Shown here: piece after piece, positions 35,567 through 45,946 of the stretch
Numbering within the stretch: the stretch's first letter is position 1
Layout of the letters: each line of letters starts with the position of its first letter
Source: Pseudomonadota bacterium
GTDB lineage: Bacteria > Pseudomonadota > Gammaproteobacteria > Burkholderiales > Chitinibacteraceae
Reading direction: 5' to 3'
Length of the DNA: 64,000 bases
Assembly: GCA_018261735.1 (NCBI GenBank)
Contig: JAGTRM010000011.1
Coordinates: 1 to 64,000, forward strand
The notes under the pieces: model-generated
What the model was told of the DNA's origin: nothing
Database searches by the model: none
The model's input: only the letters and a program-made list of their open reading frames with translations
Position numbers and translations under genes: made by a program

Positions 35567-36193
35567 TTATTTCGTACCAAATATCTTGTCGCCGGCATCG
35601 CCCAGCCCCGGAATGATGTAACCCAACTCATTCAGGTGGCTATCCAGCGCAGCAGTCACGATTTCAACATCCGGGTGCAACTCGTTCACCAGCTTCACGC
35701 CTTCAGGTGCAGCCACCATCACGATGGCTTTGATCTGCTTGCAGCCATTGCGCTTGAGCATGTCGATCGTCGCCGCCAGCGAGCCGCCGGTGGCCAGCAT
35801 CGGATCGATGATCAACGCGATACGTTCGTCCAGACGGCCGACGAATTTTTCGAAGTACGGTTCGGGCTGCAGGGTTTCATGGTTGCGCGCAAGGCCCACC
35901 ACGCTGATCTTGGCCGAGGGCACCAGATCGAGCACGCCGTTGAGCATGCCCAGACCCGCGCGCAGGATCGGCACCACGGTCAGCTTCTTGCCCTTGATCT
36001 GGCGCACCTTGACCGGGCCGCACCAGCCCTGGATCTCGACCTCTTCGGTTTCCAGGGTGCGCGTGGCCTCATAAGCCAGCAGGCGCGCCAGCTCTTCAGT
36101 CACAATCCGGAATTTGTTGGTACTGACATCCGATTCGCGCAGCAAAGACAGCTTGTGCTGCACCAACGGGTGATCGACGACGGTAACTTGCAT
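35567..36193 (-). CDS. upp: uracil phosphoribosyltransferase
   Basis: Converts uracil and PRPP to UMP. The 208 residues carry the PRPP-binding loop as [13 protein letters not shown] (near residues 127-139) and the uracil-binding C-terminal segment with [17 protein letters not shown]. It is the first gene of the upp-uraA unit. Confidence 0.97.
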   Translation of the reverse strand: MQVTVVDHPLVQHKLSLLRESDVSTNKFRIVTEELARLLAYEATRTLETEEVEIQGWCGPVKVRQIKGKKLTVVPILRAGLGMLNGVLDLVPSAKISVVGLARNHETLQPEPYFEKFVGRLDERIALIIDPMLATGGSLAATIDMLKRNGCKQIKAIVMVAAPEGVKLVNELHPDVEIVTAALDSHLNELGYIIPGLGDAGDKIFGTK

Positions 36194-36282
36194 GGCGGCA
36201 CCTATTAATAAGCAAACCGCTCGATTCTAGACGATTACGGTTTCCGCGCCATTGCGGCTTCCGCCAATCCGGCCGGCCGAAC

Positions 36283-36627
36283 TCAGCGAAACATGAAATA
36301 GACCGCACCCACCATGCAGCAACCGGCCCACAAAAAATCCCACTTGAACGGCTGCCCCATATAGAACATGGCGAACGGAATGAACACCGACAAGGTGATC
36401 ACTTCCTGGATGATTTTGAGCTGGGCCAGCGTAAAGGTGCCAAAGCCGATGCGGTTGGCCGGCACCTGCAACAGGTATTCGAACAGCGCCACACCCCAGC
36501 TGACGAGCGCGGCCAGCAACCAAGGCTTGCTCTGTGCATGTTTGAGATGGCCGTACCAGGCGAAGGTCATGAATACGTTGGACGCTATCAGCAGGGGGAC
36601 GGTAAACCAGGCGGGCGAGAATTGCAT
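36283..36627 (-). CDS. DUF486 family small membrane protein (DMT-like)
   Basis: 114 residues with four hydrophobic helices and the DUF486 pattern (SNVFMTFAWYGHLKH, PANRIGF, QLKIIQEVITL). The family resembles small multidrug transporters of the DMT superfamily, but no transport activity is established to my knowledge. I chose the ATG at 36627; a much longer in-frame reading upstream would run into the divergent gene. It is transcribed divergently from the TPR gene. Confidence 0.82.
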   Translation of the reverse strand: MQFSPAWFTVPLLIASNVFMTFAWYGHLKHAQSKPWLLAALVSWGVALFEYLLQVPANRIGFGTFTLAQLKIIQEVITLSVFIPFAMFYMGQPFKWDFLWAGCCMVGAVYFMFR

Positions 36628-36703
36628 GGGACACGGCTCGGGTGCTTTGTTAGAATCGCGGCATTCTAGCCGTTGAAACACATCGAATACACGGAAATAC
36701 TCC

Positions 36704-37753
36704 ATGTTCATCCGCCGCATCCTGTTCACCTTTTCCCTGCTGGGATGTCTGTCCGCTTTTGCAGGCGAGGTAGAGGATATCCAGCAACTGCTCAAGACTC
36801 GGCAGCTGCCGCAAGCACTGGAACGCGCCGATAAATTCATCGCGGCCAATCCCAAGGATGCCCAGGCCCGCTTCCTGAAAGGCATTATCCAGACCGAGAT
36901 GGGCCAGCCAGCCGAAGCGATCAAGACTTTTTCCGCCCTGGCCTCGGATTACCCACAACTGCCGGAACCCTACAACAACCTCGCAGTGCTCTTCGCTCAG
37001 CAAAACCAGCTCGACAAGGCACGCGCGGCGCTGACGATGGCGATCCAGACCAACCCGTCCTACGCCATCGCCCATGAGAATCTCGGCGATCTGTACGCCC
37101 GGATGGCTTCCCAGTCCTACGACAAGGCCCTGCAACTGGAAAGCGGCAACCCCAAGGTTCAAACCAAGCTGACGCTGGTGCGCGAACTCTTCAGCAAAAC
37201 ACCGCAAATCGCCAGCGCCAAGCAGGTTGCACCGGCGGCCAAGCCGGTCGCCGCACCAGCACCGCAAGCAGCGCCATCCGCCAAACCTGCGGTTACAGCC
37301 ACGCCGCCACAAGCAGCCCCTGTCGTGCCGCAACCCGCCAAGCAGGTAGCCTCCGCACCACCCGCGTCGCAGAGCAAACCGGCTCCCGCCCAGGCAGATG
37401 GCCGCGACGCGGAGAAACAAAAGATTGCAGCGGCCGTGACCGCTTGGGCGGAAGCCTGGTCGCGCAAGAACGCGAATGGCTATCTCGCCGCCTATGAACG
37501 CGATTTCCGCGCGCCCGGCGGCCAGAAGTATGCCGATTGGGCCAAGGAGCGGCGCGAACGCATTGCCGCGCCCAAGTCGATCGAGGTCAAACTGTCCGAC
37601 ATCAAGGTGGACATGACCGGCGACAGCGCCGCCAAGGTACGTTTCCGCCAGAGCTATCGCTCGGATCGTCTTTCCAGCACCACCAGCAAGACCCTGCTGA
37701 TGCAAAAATCGGGCGGCCGCTGGCTGATCCATGAAGAACGCACCGGCGGTTAA
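36704..37753 (+). CDS. secreted TPR protein with C-terminal NTF2-like (Cds6-type) domain
   Basis: 349 residues: a signal peptide (about 1-20, ending SAFA), tetratricopeptide repeats (about 22-150), a low-complexity Pro/Ala/Gln/Lys linker (about 165-225) and a C-terminal domain (about 232-345) with the AWAEAWSRKNANGYLAAYERDF segment. That segment is typical of the NTF2-like Cds6 dimerisation domain found in some L,D-transpeptidase proteins. The next gene, 14 bp downstream, is an L,D-transpeptidase with the same kind of C-terminal domain. A periplasmic cell-wall role is inferred from this pairing. Confidence 0.78.
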   Translation: MFIRRILFTFSLLGCLSAFAGEVEDIQQLLKTRQLPQALERADKFIAANPKDAQARFLKGIIQTEMGQPAEAIKTFSALASDYPQLPEPYNNLAVLFAQQNQLDKARAALTMAIQTNPSYAIAHENLGDLYARMASQSYDKALQLESGNPKVQTKLTLVRELFSKTPQIASAKQVAPAAKPVAAPAPQAAPSAKPAVTATPPQAAPVVPQPAKQVASAPPASQSKPAPAQADGRDAEKQKIAAAVTAWAEAWSRKNANGYLAAYERDFRAPGGQKYADWAKERRERIAAPKSIEVKLSDIKVDMTGDSAAKVRFRQSYRSDRLSSTTSKTLLMQKSGGRWLIHEERTGG

Positions 37754-37767
37754 GGATTGATTGCTTG

Positions 37768-39042
37768 ATGTTCCATCACCCTGTCTGGCTCAAACGCGCC
37801 CTCGTCTTTACACTGCTGCTGGCCATCGCGCCTGCCGCCCAGCCCATTATCGACTCGGCCCCGCACAAGCCGCGACCGCGCAGCGAAACGGCCGGCATTG
37901 CTGCACAAGGCACGCCGGAAGAAATGATTGTGGCCGCCATCGATGCGATCCGCGCCGGGCGCAGCAAGGACGCCCTGGCAACGGTCGATCGCCTGCTGGA
38001 AGTGGAGCCCAATTACCGCCTTGCCCACCTGCTGCGCGCCGATCTTTACGCCATGCGCGCCATGCCGCTCTCGACCATCGGCGGTGGCGCCCTTGCGCCG
38101 GCAGATCGCCTGGAGGATTTGCGCCGGGAAGCACTGGTGCGCATCAAGCGCCACCTTGCCCCTCCGCCTGCCCAGACCTTGCCGGCCAACCTGCTGACGT
38201 TCGGTCCGCAACAGAAATACGCCATCCTGGTCGACGTTTCGGCCGCACGGCTGTTCCTGTTCGAGAACCATCAGGGTGTGCCCAGGCTGGTCACCGACAA
38301 TTACATCACCATCGGCAAGCTCGGCGCGCAAAAGCAACGCGAAGGCGACCAACGCACACCGATCGGCGTGTACTTCGTTACGGGCAATATGCCGCGCAGC
38401 CAGCTCGACAAGACCTATGGTGCGCAGGCCGATCTCTACGGCGTGGGCGCCTGGCCAATTTCATATCCGAACGAATTGGACCGGCGCGAAGGACGCACCG
38501 GGCATGGCATCTGGCTGCACGGCAGCCCGGCCCAGACTTATGCCCGTCCGCCGCAGGCCTCCAACGGCTGCGTGGTACTGACCAATCCGGAAATGCAAAA
38601 GATCGCCGCCTATCTGCAGATCGGCGTCACGCCTGTCGTCATCACCGAGCGCATCGACTGGGTATCGCAGGCCGAATGGAAAACCAGGCAAGGGCAAGTC
38701 TTGGCGCAGATCAACAACTGGCGCAGCGCCTGGGAAAGCCTGGACACTCAGCGTTACCTCGGCTTCTACGGCCAGCAGTTCAAAAGCGAAGAAGGCCAGG
38801 ACATCCAGAACTGGAAACGCCAGAAAATGTCGGTCAACAGCAGCAAGCAATGGAGCCAGGTCAAGCTGGATGACCTGAGCATTTTCTCGACCGGCGGGGC
38901 GAATCCCATGCTTGTCAGCAGTTTCTCGCAGGAATACAAGAGCAACAACCTCAGCAACCGCATGAAAAAACGCCTGTACTGGAAACAGGAAAACGGCAAC
39001 TGGCGGATTGTCTGGGAAGGCACAGCCAACGCAGGAGCCTAA
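37768..39042 (+). CDS. L,D-transpeptidase (YkuD) with C-terminal NTF2-like domain
   Basis: About 424 residues. An N-terminal signal/anchor (about 8-25) and short helical repeats are followed by a YkuD domain (about 150-290) with the catalytic HGSP...SNGC motif (His251, Cys268 from this start). A C-terminal NTF2-like domain (about 300-420, NNWRSAWESLDTQRYLGFYGQQF) completes it. It should cross-link peptidoglycan or attach proteins to it in the periplasm. AAGGA precedes the start; a TTG one codon upstream is also possible. It is co-transcribed with the TPR gene. Confidence 0.87.
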   Translation: MFHHPVWLKRALVFTLLLAIAPAAQPIIDSAPHKPRPRSETAGIAAQGTPEEMIVAAIDAIRAGRSKDALATVDRLLEVEPNYRLAHLLRADLYAMRAMPLSTIGGGALAPADRLEDLRREALVRIKRHLAPPPAQTLPANLLTFGPQQKYAILVDVSAARLFLFENHQGVPRLVTDNYITIGKLGAQKQREGDQRTPIGVYFVTGNMPRSQLDKTYGAQADLYGVGAWPISYPNELDRREGRTGHGIWLHGSPAQTYARPPQASNGCVVLTNPEMQKIAAYLQIGVTPVVITERIDWVSQAEWKTRQGQVLAQINNWRSAWESLDTQRYLGFYGQQFKSEEGQDIQNWKRQKMSVNSSKQWSQVKLDDLSIFSTGGANPMLVSSFSQEYKSNNLSNRMKKRLYWKQENGNWRIVWEGTANAGA

Positions 39043-39074
39043 AGCATTCAGGTTCTGCAGCGCCCCCAATAACA

Positions 39075-39109
39075 AACGGCCCGGACGATTTAATCGTCCG
39101 GGCCGTTTT
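39075..39109 (+). terminator. strong terminator after the L,D-transpeptidase gene
   Basis: AACGGCCCGGACGATT and its exact complement form a 16-bp stem with almost no loop, followed by TTTT. It lies 32 bp after the stop and is usable in both directions, towards the convergent EF-hand gene. Confidence 0.9.
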
Positions 39110-39169
39110 GCTTATGCCGGGAGAGTCCCGAAACACATCACATATTACAAACTGCAGATCCACCCGGCC

Positions 39170-39736
39170 TTACTTGCCGGCAGGCACAGAAGCCGGTGTG
39201 CGCCAACCACCTCGTGGACCATGGCCATCGCGCATCATGCCGCCCTTCTGACCGCGCATGGTTTGACGCTCTTCCGCGCTGATCTTGCCGTCCTTGTTGG
39301 CATCCAGCAGGTTGAAATGGTCTTCCGCCCACTTCATATGCTCTGCCTTGGTCACTTCCGCCGGCATCGAGGCACCCGGCCCCATGCCGCGCCCTCCGCG
39401 CCGGGCGGTGCGCTCACTCGCAGTGATCTTGCCATCCTTGTTGGCATCAAGCTGATTGAAGCGCTCTTCCGCCCATTTCATATGCTCTGCCTTGGTCACT
39501 TCCGCCGGCATCGAAGCGCCCGGCCCCATGCCGCGACCAGGGCGCCGGGCGGCACGTTCTTCGGCGGTGATCTTGCCGTCCTTGTTGGTATCCATGGTGT
39601 TGAACTGCTCTTCCGCAAATTTCATGTGCTGCTCTTTGGTCATGTCGCCCTGCGGGGCGCGTGGACCTACGGCAATGGCGGGATAGGCAAGCGCCAAACC
39701 GGCAGTCAACAGCAGGCTTTTCATCAGGGTATTCAT
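39170..39736 (-). CDS. secreted EF-hand protein with three tandem repeats
   Basis: 188 residues: a signal peptide (about 1-22) followed by three near-identical units of about 46 residues. Each unit has a HMKxAExxFNxxDxNKDGKIxxxE calcium-binding EF-hand and the first two end in a GRGMGPGASMP spacer. The loops begin DTNKDGKIT, DANKDGKIT and DANKDGKIS, which keep the usual Ca2+ ligands. The C-terminus is Gly/Arg/Met-rich. It is probably a periplasmic Ca2+-binding protein; the partner is unknown. AAGGAG precedes the ATG. DNA identity between repeats indicates recent duplication. Confidence 0.85.
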   Translation of the reverse strand: MNTLMKSLLLTAGLALAYPAIAVGPRAPQGDMTKEQHMKFAEEQFNTMDTNKDGKITAEERAARRPGRGMGPGASMPAEVTKAEHMKWAEERFNQLDANKDGKITASERTARRGGRGMGPGASMPAEVTKAEHMKWAEDHFNLLDANKDGKISAEERQTMRGQKGGMMRDGHGPRGGWRTPASVPAGK

Positions 39737-39858
39737 CGTGGTACTCCTTTACAATCCAGGGTTTTGAATCTTTAACGTTTATCGCGCGATTGAGCCATTA
39801 ACGGCCAATGGCTTTGCGCGGTTGACATGCCCTTTGGATTTTCTTGAAAGGAACGACC

Positions 39859-40170
39859 ATGGCTTTTGCCGAAACCCTTGCCACCCTGCCCGCCATCGAC
39901 CACCTTGCAGCCATCGAATTGCTGGCCGGGGCACACATTGCCGGCCGCATCGAAAACAAACCGGGCCAGGCGGGCAGTGTGCGGGTCTACCACGCGCTAT
40001 ATCAGGAATTCGGCGCAATTGATGCGCGTGCGGCAGACAAAGGGCTGCGCCTGTATGGCGAGCATACCGCCGATGCCGTGGCCAACCCCGGCAAGCATCC
40101 CAACATCGACCGCCTGCTTGCCCTGGCTGCCGGCGGCGAACCGCTGGCGGTGCGTCTGATCAACGCCTGA
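39859..40170 (+). CDS. DUF2322 family protein
   Basis: 103 residues of a conserved uncharacterised family. The LATLPAIDHLAAIELL start, NKPGQAGSVRVYHAL, and NPGKHPNIDRLL near the C-terminus match what I recall of DUF2322. It looks soluble, with no signal peptide or known catalytic motif. I chose the ATG at 39859, six bases after AAAGGA. It is a single gene followed by a terminator. The function is unknown. Confidence 0.8.
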   Translation: MAFAETLATLPAIDHLAAIELLAGAHIAGRIENKPGQAGSVRVYHALYQEFGAIDARAADKGLRLYGEHTADAVANPGKHPNIDRLLALAAGGEPLAVRLINA

Positions 40171-40181
40171 TCGTTGCGCGC

Positions 40182-40217
40182 ATAAAAAAACCGTCTGCCA
40201 GGCAGACGGTTTTTTTC
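40182..40217. terminator. bidirectional terminator between DUF2322 and OmpA-like genes
   Basis: AAAAAAACCGTCTGCC and GGCAGACGGTTTTTTT form a perfect stem with A and T tracts at both ends, between two convergent genes. Confidence 0.92.
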
Positions 40218-40236
40218 GGGCGGTTGAAACCAGGCA

Positions 40237-40905
40237 TTACTTCCCGACAACGGGTTCCAGCAGCAACTCGACCCGGCGATTGCGGGCACGTCCGGCTTCG
40301 CTGCCGTTGTCAGCCACCGGCATCTTTTCGCCGCGACCCAATGCCGTCAAACGCTGGGGAGCCACCTTGTTGGCTTGAAGGTATTCATCCACGGCCACAG
40401 CGCGTCTTTCCGACAAGGTCTGGTTCACCTGATCCGAACCCTGGCTATCGGTATGCCCTTCGATGGTGATCGTGGTCTTGCCGTATTTGTTCACCACATC
40501 GGCAATCTTGTTGAGCGTCGGGTGAAACCCCGTTTTCACCACGGCGGAATTGCTGTCAAACGCCGTTGCCGCCGTCATCACCACCTTGATCGAATTATCG
40601 GCGCGCTTGTCGATGGAAATCGCACCGCGCGCCACTTCGGGCGCCAGCTGTTTTTGCAGATCTTTGGCCTGGCTGTCCATATAGGCGCCGACCGCGCCGC
40701 CGGCAAGGCCGCCACCGATCGCGCCGATCAGGGCACCGCGTCCGCGCTTATTGTGATCGATCGCAGCACCTGCAGCCGCACCACCCAGTACGCCGATAAT
40801 CGCGCCCTTCTCGGTATTGGTCATGGATCGGGAATTGCCGAACTCGTCTGTCGCGCAGCCCGCTAGGAAGCTGGCCATCAGGGAAACAATCAGGATTTTT
40901 TTCAT
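40237..40905 (-). CDS. OmpA-family lipoprotein (YiaD-like)
   Basis: 222 residues. A lipoprotein signal peptide ends in the lipobox LAGC (Cys17), followed by a glycine-zipper segment (about 34-78, GVLGGAAAGAAI and GAIGGGLAGGAVGA). A C-terminal OmpA domain binds peptidoglycan, with TITIEGHTDSQGSDQVNQTLSERRA and GRARNRRVELLL. It probably tethers the outer membrane to the cell wall. It is a single gene and its neighbours also deal with the envelope. Confidence 0.9.
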   Translation of the reverse strand: MKKILIVSLMASFLAGCATDEFGNSRSMTNTEKGAIIGVLGGAAAGAAIDHNKRGRGALIGAIGGGLAGGAVGAYMDSQAKDLQKQLAPEVARGAISIDKRADNSIKVVMTAATAFDSNSAVVKTGFHPTLNKIADVVNKYGKTTITIEGHTDSQGSDQVNQTLSERRAVAVDEYLQANKVAPQRLTALGRGEKMPVADNGSEAGRARNRRVELLLEPVVGK

Positions 40906-41114
40906 GGTTTAGGTATCTCCAAAAATGCGGGGCGGATTGTTGCCTGAATCACTTCCTGCCACAAGTGAATTGTTTCACACCGGGTTCGCACAATAGCGCC
41001 ACGGCCAGTTTTCGCATGACAACACAGGAAACCAGGAAAAGAACCAACGGGACCGGGTACCACCAAGCCCGGCGCAAGCTGGCTTGGTGTAGAATCCGAG
41101 CATCAATTTCATAA

Positions 41115-42416
<1,302 letters not shown>

Positions 42417-42432
42417 TCCGGCGAAGACCGAC

Positions 42433-42463
42433 AAAAAAGCGCATCCTGGGGATGCGCTTTTTT
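42433..42463 (+). terminator. terminator after serS
   Basis: AAAAAAGCGCATCC...GGATGCGCTTTTTT: a GC stem with a small loop and a long U-run, 17 bp after the stop. Confidence 0.92.
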
Positions 42464-42546
42464 GTTGCATTTGAATTTGGCCCGGATGCCGAAAAAACGA
42501 CACCCTCAACTATACCTTACAAGACATAAATCGTAAAAACTCCACG

Positions 42547-42575
42547 TTGACCCTGTAGTGGCACGTCTCCATACT
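42547..42575 (+). promoter_or_regulatory. promoter for the CBS-pyrophosphatase gene
   Basis: TTGACC (42547-42552), 17 bp, CATACT (42570-42575). It lies about 150 bp upstream of the start codon, leaving a long untranslated leader. Confidence 0.55.
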
Positions 42576-42727
42576 ACCGAACCGAAAAATTGCACCCACA
42601 GCAGCCCGACGGCATGGATCAAACAGCCCCGTCCGGAGTACGCTGATTCACAAAATCGACCCCACAGAGGGGCAATGGCCAGGAATTCCTTTCACGCTAT
42701 CACCGCGCTGGCCACTGAGGAGAGAGA

Positions 42728-44374
42728 ATGTCAGAGATCATCGTCATCGGTCACAGGAACCCCGACACCGATTCGGCCTGCGCCGCCTGGAGTTATGCGC
42801 GCTTCAAGAACACCATCGATCCCGAACACCGTTACCGGGCAGCCGTATGCGGCCCCTTGGGCAACCAGGCCAAGTTCGTGTTTTCCAATGCCGGCGTCGA
42901 ACCGCCTGCCTACGTGAAGGATGTGCAGCCGCGCGTGCTCGACATTGCCGAGATGGACGGCCTGCAGCTCGACAGCAACGATCCGCTGCTGATGGCCTTC
43001 GAGGATCTGGAAGAACACACCATCTCGGTCGTGCCGGTCTTCAATGGGGAAGACAACTTCGCCGGCATCATCGGCATCCATGAAATGACCCACCACTTCG
43101 TGGAAGGCAGCCTGACATCCCGTCCGCTGTTGACCTTTCGCGCAGAAAATATCCAGAAAGTGCTGCCGGGCCGTTTCCTGAAGCGGGGGGCCCAGGAGGA
43201 ATTCAGCGCTCCGATCATGATCGGGGCCATGAGCTTTGAAACCTCGGTGAAGCGACTCAAGGCGCTTGAATCCAGCAAGCCGATCCTCGTGGTCGGCCAC
43301 CGGCCGGAACTGATCTACCACGCGGTGAACCATCAGGTACCTGCCATCATCCTGACCGGATTCGAGAGCGGCGATGAAGTACCGTATATGGATTTCTCGG
43401 GGTTTGAAGGCACGGTCTATATCTCGGAATGCGATACCGCGGAAACCATCCGGCTATTGCGCCTGTCCGTGCCGGTCAAGCAGATCATGGATACCAGCCC
43501 GTTGTGCCTGGATCATGACGAGCTCTTTGATACGGCCAAGAAAACGCTGTTCAACTCCGAATACCGGGGGCTGCCGGTGCTGCGCGACGGCCGCTACGCC
43601 GGCATGGTCAACCGGGCCAGCTTCATTGAAAAACCGCGTCGCAAACTGATTTTGGTCGATCACAACGAACTGTCCCAAGCGATTCTGGGCGCCGACGATG
43701 CCGAAATCTGCGAGATCATCGACCATCACCGCATGGGCGCGGAAAAGACCAGCGCGCCGATCTACATCTATTCCAAGCCGATTGGATCGACCTGCTCGAT
43801 TGTCTACGCCCATTACCGCATGGCCGGGGTGGAACCCGACCGGCTCACCGCGCTGCTGATGCTCTCCGGCTTGCTGTCGGACACCATGCTGCTGCGCTCG
43901 CCGACCACCACGCCCGAAGACCGCATGTACGCCACCGAGCTATCCCGGCTCGCAGAGGTCGATCTGCAGGAATACGGCACCTTGATGCTGTCGCGCATGG
44001 CCAGCCTGAAAAATGCCGACCCGCAGCAGATGGTGTCCGCCGATTTCAAGGAATATACCGAGAACGGTCTGTCAGTGGGCGTGGGCCAGGTCGAAGTCAA
44101 TACGCTGGCCGATATCGACGAAGTCAAAGCCAAGATCCTTGCCAGCCTCAACAGCATCCGCAAGGATCGCCATCTGTCCTGGGCCATGCTGCTGGTCACC
44201 GACATCATCAAGGAACACAGCATCCTGCTTTGCACGCCCTGGCCCGCCGCCGAAAAGGAATTGCCCTACAAGCGGCTGGAAGACAACATGTTCGACTTGC
44301 CCACGGTGCTTTCGCGCAAGAAACAGCTCTTGCCGCAAATCCTCCAGATTCTGGAAGTGCTTCGCAAAGGCTGA
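42728..44374 (+). CDS. manganese-dependent family II inorganic pyrophosphatase with CBS and DRTGG domains
   Basis: 548 residues against about 310 for the simple family II enzyme. The DHH catalytic domain is split: GHRNPDTDS (H9, D13, D15) at the N-terminus, then a regulatory insertion of about 230 residues with two CBS halves (about 65-120 and 245-300) flanking a DRTGG domain, then DHNELSQ and DHHRMG. The C-terminal DHHA2 domain ends with the RKKQLLPQI motif. It should hydrolyse PPi with Mn/Co, inhibited or activated by adenine nucleotides at the CBS sites as in Clostridium CBS-PPases. Such enzymes are uncommon in betaproteobacteria. Confidence 0.9.
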   Translation: MSEIIVIGHRNPDTDSACAAWSYARFKNTIDPEHRYRAAVCGPLGNQAKFVFSNAGVEPPAYVKDVQPRVLDIAEMDGLQLDSNDPLLMAFEDLEEHTISVVPVFNGEDNFAGIIGIHEMTHHFVEGSLTSRPLLTFRAENIQKVLPGRFLKRGAQEEFSAPIMIGAMSFETSVKRLKALESSKPILVVGHRPELIYHAVNHQVPAIILTGFESGDEVPYMDFSGFEGTVYISECDTAETIRLLRLSVPVKQIMDTSPLCLDHDELFDTAKKTLFNSEYRGLPVLRDGRYAGMVNRASFIEKPRRKLILVDHNELSQAILGADDAEICEIIDHHRMGAEKTSAPIYIYSKPIGSTCSIVYAHYRMAGVEPDRLTALLMLSGLLSDTMLLRSPTTTPEDRMYATELSRLAEVDLQEYGTLMLSRMASLKNADPQQMVSADFKEYTENGLSVGVGQVEVNTLADIDEVKAKILASLNSIRKDRHLSWAMLLVTDIIKEHSILLCTPWPAAEKELPYKRLEDNMFDLPTVLSRKKQLLPQILQILEVLRKG

Positions 44375-44402
44375 GAAGATTCTGCATGCATGGAATGCTG
44401 AT

Positions 44403-44430
44403 AAAAAGCGCATCGTTCGATGCGCTTTTT
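44403..44430 (+). terminator. terminator after the pyrophosphatase gene
   Basis: AAAAAGCGCATCG-TT-CGATGCGCTTTTT: a long stem with a minimal loop and U-run, 28 bp after the stop. Confidence 0.9.
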
Positions 44431-44553
44431 ATTGCACGCTCGTCGCATCGGCTTGAATAGGCGATTTTCCAGTCACGCCAAACTGCGCATTCTTTGCGCT
44501 CCCTGCCCTGCTCACCTATAAAAAAAGAGCCCACGAACCCCCATGGATTCCTG

Positions 44554-44985
44554 ATGCCCCTTTCCGCCGCCACCCTCTGGTTGATCCTCGCCCTTGTTCT
44601 GGCCGGGCTTGAAATGCTCTCCGGCACGTTCTATTTACTGGCACTGGCCATGGGTCTTCTCTGTGGCGCACTGGCCGCATGGATCGGTTTTTCCTTTGCG
44701 CTGCAAATCAGCGTAGCGGCTATCGTCAGCATCATTGCTGCCATCCTGCTGCGGCGCTGGAAAGCCCAACACCTTCCCCCGGCCAGTAATGCCTCGCTCG
44801 ATATCGGCCAGCGGGTTCATGTGCTCGATTGGCAAGCCACGCGCCTGGCACGCGTGCAATACCGCGGCAGCCAATGGGATGCCGAACTCGCCGAGGGCGC
44901 CGAAGGCGGGCACGCCGAATATTTCATCGTCGCCATACGTGGCAGTACGCTCATCCTCCATCAAACCCAACCGGAGCAAAACTGA
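44554..44985 (+). CDS. NfeD-like short membrane protein
   Basis: 143 residues: two to three N-terminal transmembrane helices (about 5-70) and a C-terminal OB-fold (about 85-140, DIGQRVHVLDWQATRLARVQYRGSQWDAEL), the layout of short NfeD proteins (YbbK partners). They usually pair with SPFH/stomatin proteins in membrane microdomains. The stop overlaps the start of the stomatin gene (TGATG). I chose the ATG at 44554 because the earlier in-frame start has no ribosome-binding site and adds an unconserved 20 residues. Confidence 0.85.
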   Translation: MPLSAATLWLILALVLAGLEMLSGTFYLLALAMGLLCGALAAWIGFSFALQISVAAIVSIIAAILLRRWKAQHLPPASNASLDIGQRVHVLDWQATRLARVQYRGSQWDAELAEGAEGGHAEYFIVAIRGSTLILHQTQPEQN

Positions 44986-45935
44986 TGTCAATCGAATTTG
45001 CAATTGCCTTTCTTGTCATCGCGATTATCTTCGTCGCCAAAACGGTCAAGATCGTTCCGCAGCAACATGCCTGGGTTGTCGAACGCCTGGGGCGTTTTTA
45101 TGCGGTGCTGCAACCGGGGCTCAACTTTGTCATCCCGTTTATCGACCGTGTGGCTTACACGCATATCCTCAAGGAAATCCCGCTCGATGTGCCGAGCCAG
45201 ATCTGCATCACCCGCGACAATACGCAATTGCAGGTCGATGGCATTCTCTACTTCCAGGTCACCGATCCGAAGCTGGCTTCCTACGGCACTAGCAACTTCG
45301 TCATGGCTATTACCCAGCTGGCGCAAACCACCTTGCGCTCGGTGATCGGCAAGCTGGAAATGGATAAAACCTTCGAAGAACGCGACGATATCAACCGCGC
45401 CGTGGTCGCGGCACTGGACGATGCCGCCCAGAGCTGGGGGGTGAAGGTCTTGCGCTACGAGATCAAGGATCTGACCCCGCCGAAGGAAATCCTGCATGCC
45501 ATGCAACAGCAGATCACGGCCGAACGGGAAAAACGTGCGCGCATCGCGCAATCCGAAGGCGTACGCCAAGAACAGATCAATCTGGCCGAAGGCCAGCGCA
45601 ACGCCGCGATCCAGAAGTCGGAAGGCGAAATGCAGGCGGCCATCAACCTGTCGCAAGGGCAGCGCCAAGCCGCGATCAACCGCGCAGCCGGTGAATCGGA
45701 AGCGATCAAGCTGGTGGCAGGCGCCACGGCAGCAGCCATTGAAATGGTGGCGAAAACCGTGCACCAGCCCGGCGGCATCGAGGCCGTCAACCTCAAGGTG
45801 GCCGAACAATATATCCATGCCTTCGCCAACATCGCCAAGGAAGGCAACACCATGCTGCTGCCAGCCAATGCCGCCGATGTGGCCGGCATGGTGGCCACTG
45901 CGCTGAAAGTGGTCAAACAGGTCGATGTGAAGTAA
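44985..45935 (+). CDS. qmcA: SPFH/stomatin-like protein (QmcA/HflC-like)
   Basis: 316 residues: an N-terminal membrane helix (about 4-22), an SPFH domain with QQHAWVVERLGRFYAVLQPGLNFVIPFID, and a long charged coiled coil rich in Glu/Gln/Arg (about 175-245). It closely follows E. coli QmcA. These proteins form oligomeric membrane scaffolds. Translational coupling with the NfeD-like gene (1-bp overlap) supports the usual NfeD-stomatin pair. Confidence 0.88.
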   Translation: MSIEFAIAFLVIAIIFVAKTVKIVPQQHAWVVERLGRFYAVLQPGLNFVIPFIDRVAYTHILKEIPLDVPSQICITRDNTQLQVDGILYFQVTDPKLASYGTSNFVMAITQLAQTTLRSVIGKLEMDKTFEERDDINRAVVAALDDAAQSWGVKVLRYEIKDLTPPKEILHAMQQQITAEREKRARIAQSEGVRQEQINLAEGQRNAAIQKSEGEMQAAINLSQGQRQAAINRAAGESEAIKLVAGATAAAIEMVAKTVHQPGGIEAVNLKVAEQYIHAFANIAKEGNTMLLPANAADVAGMVATALKVVKQVDVK

Positions 45936-45946
45936 CCGGAGGCATC

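Larger units (their letters stand above)
42417..42727. other. gap between serS and the pyrophosphatase gene
   Basis: 311 bp with no gene. It holds the serS terminator, the pyrophosphatase promoter (42547-42575) and a leader of about 145 bp ending in GAGGAGAGAG before the ATG. Nothing else is recognised in the leader. Confidence 0.5.
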
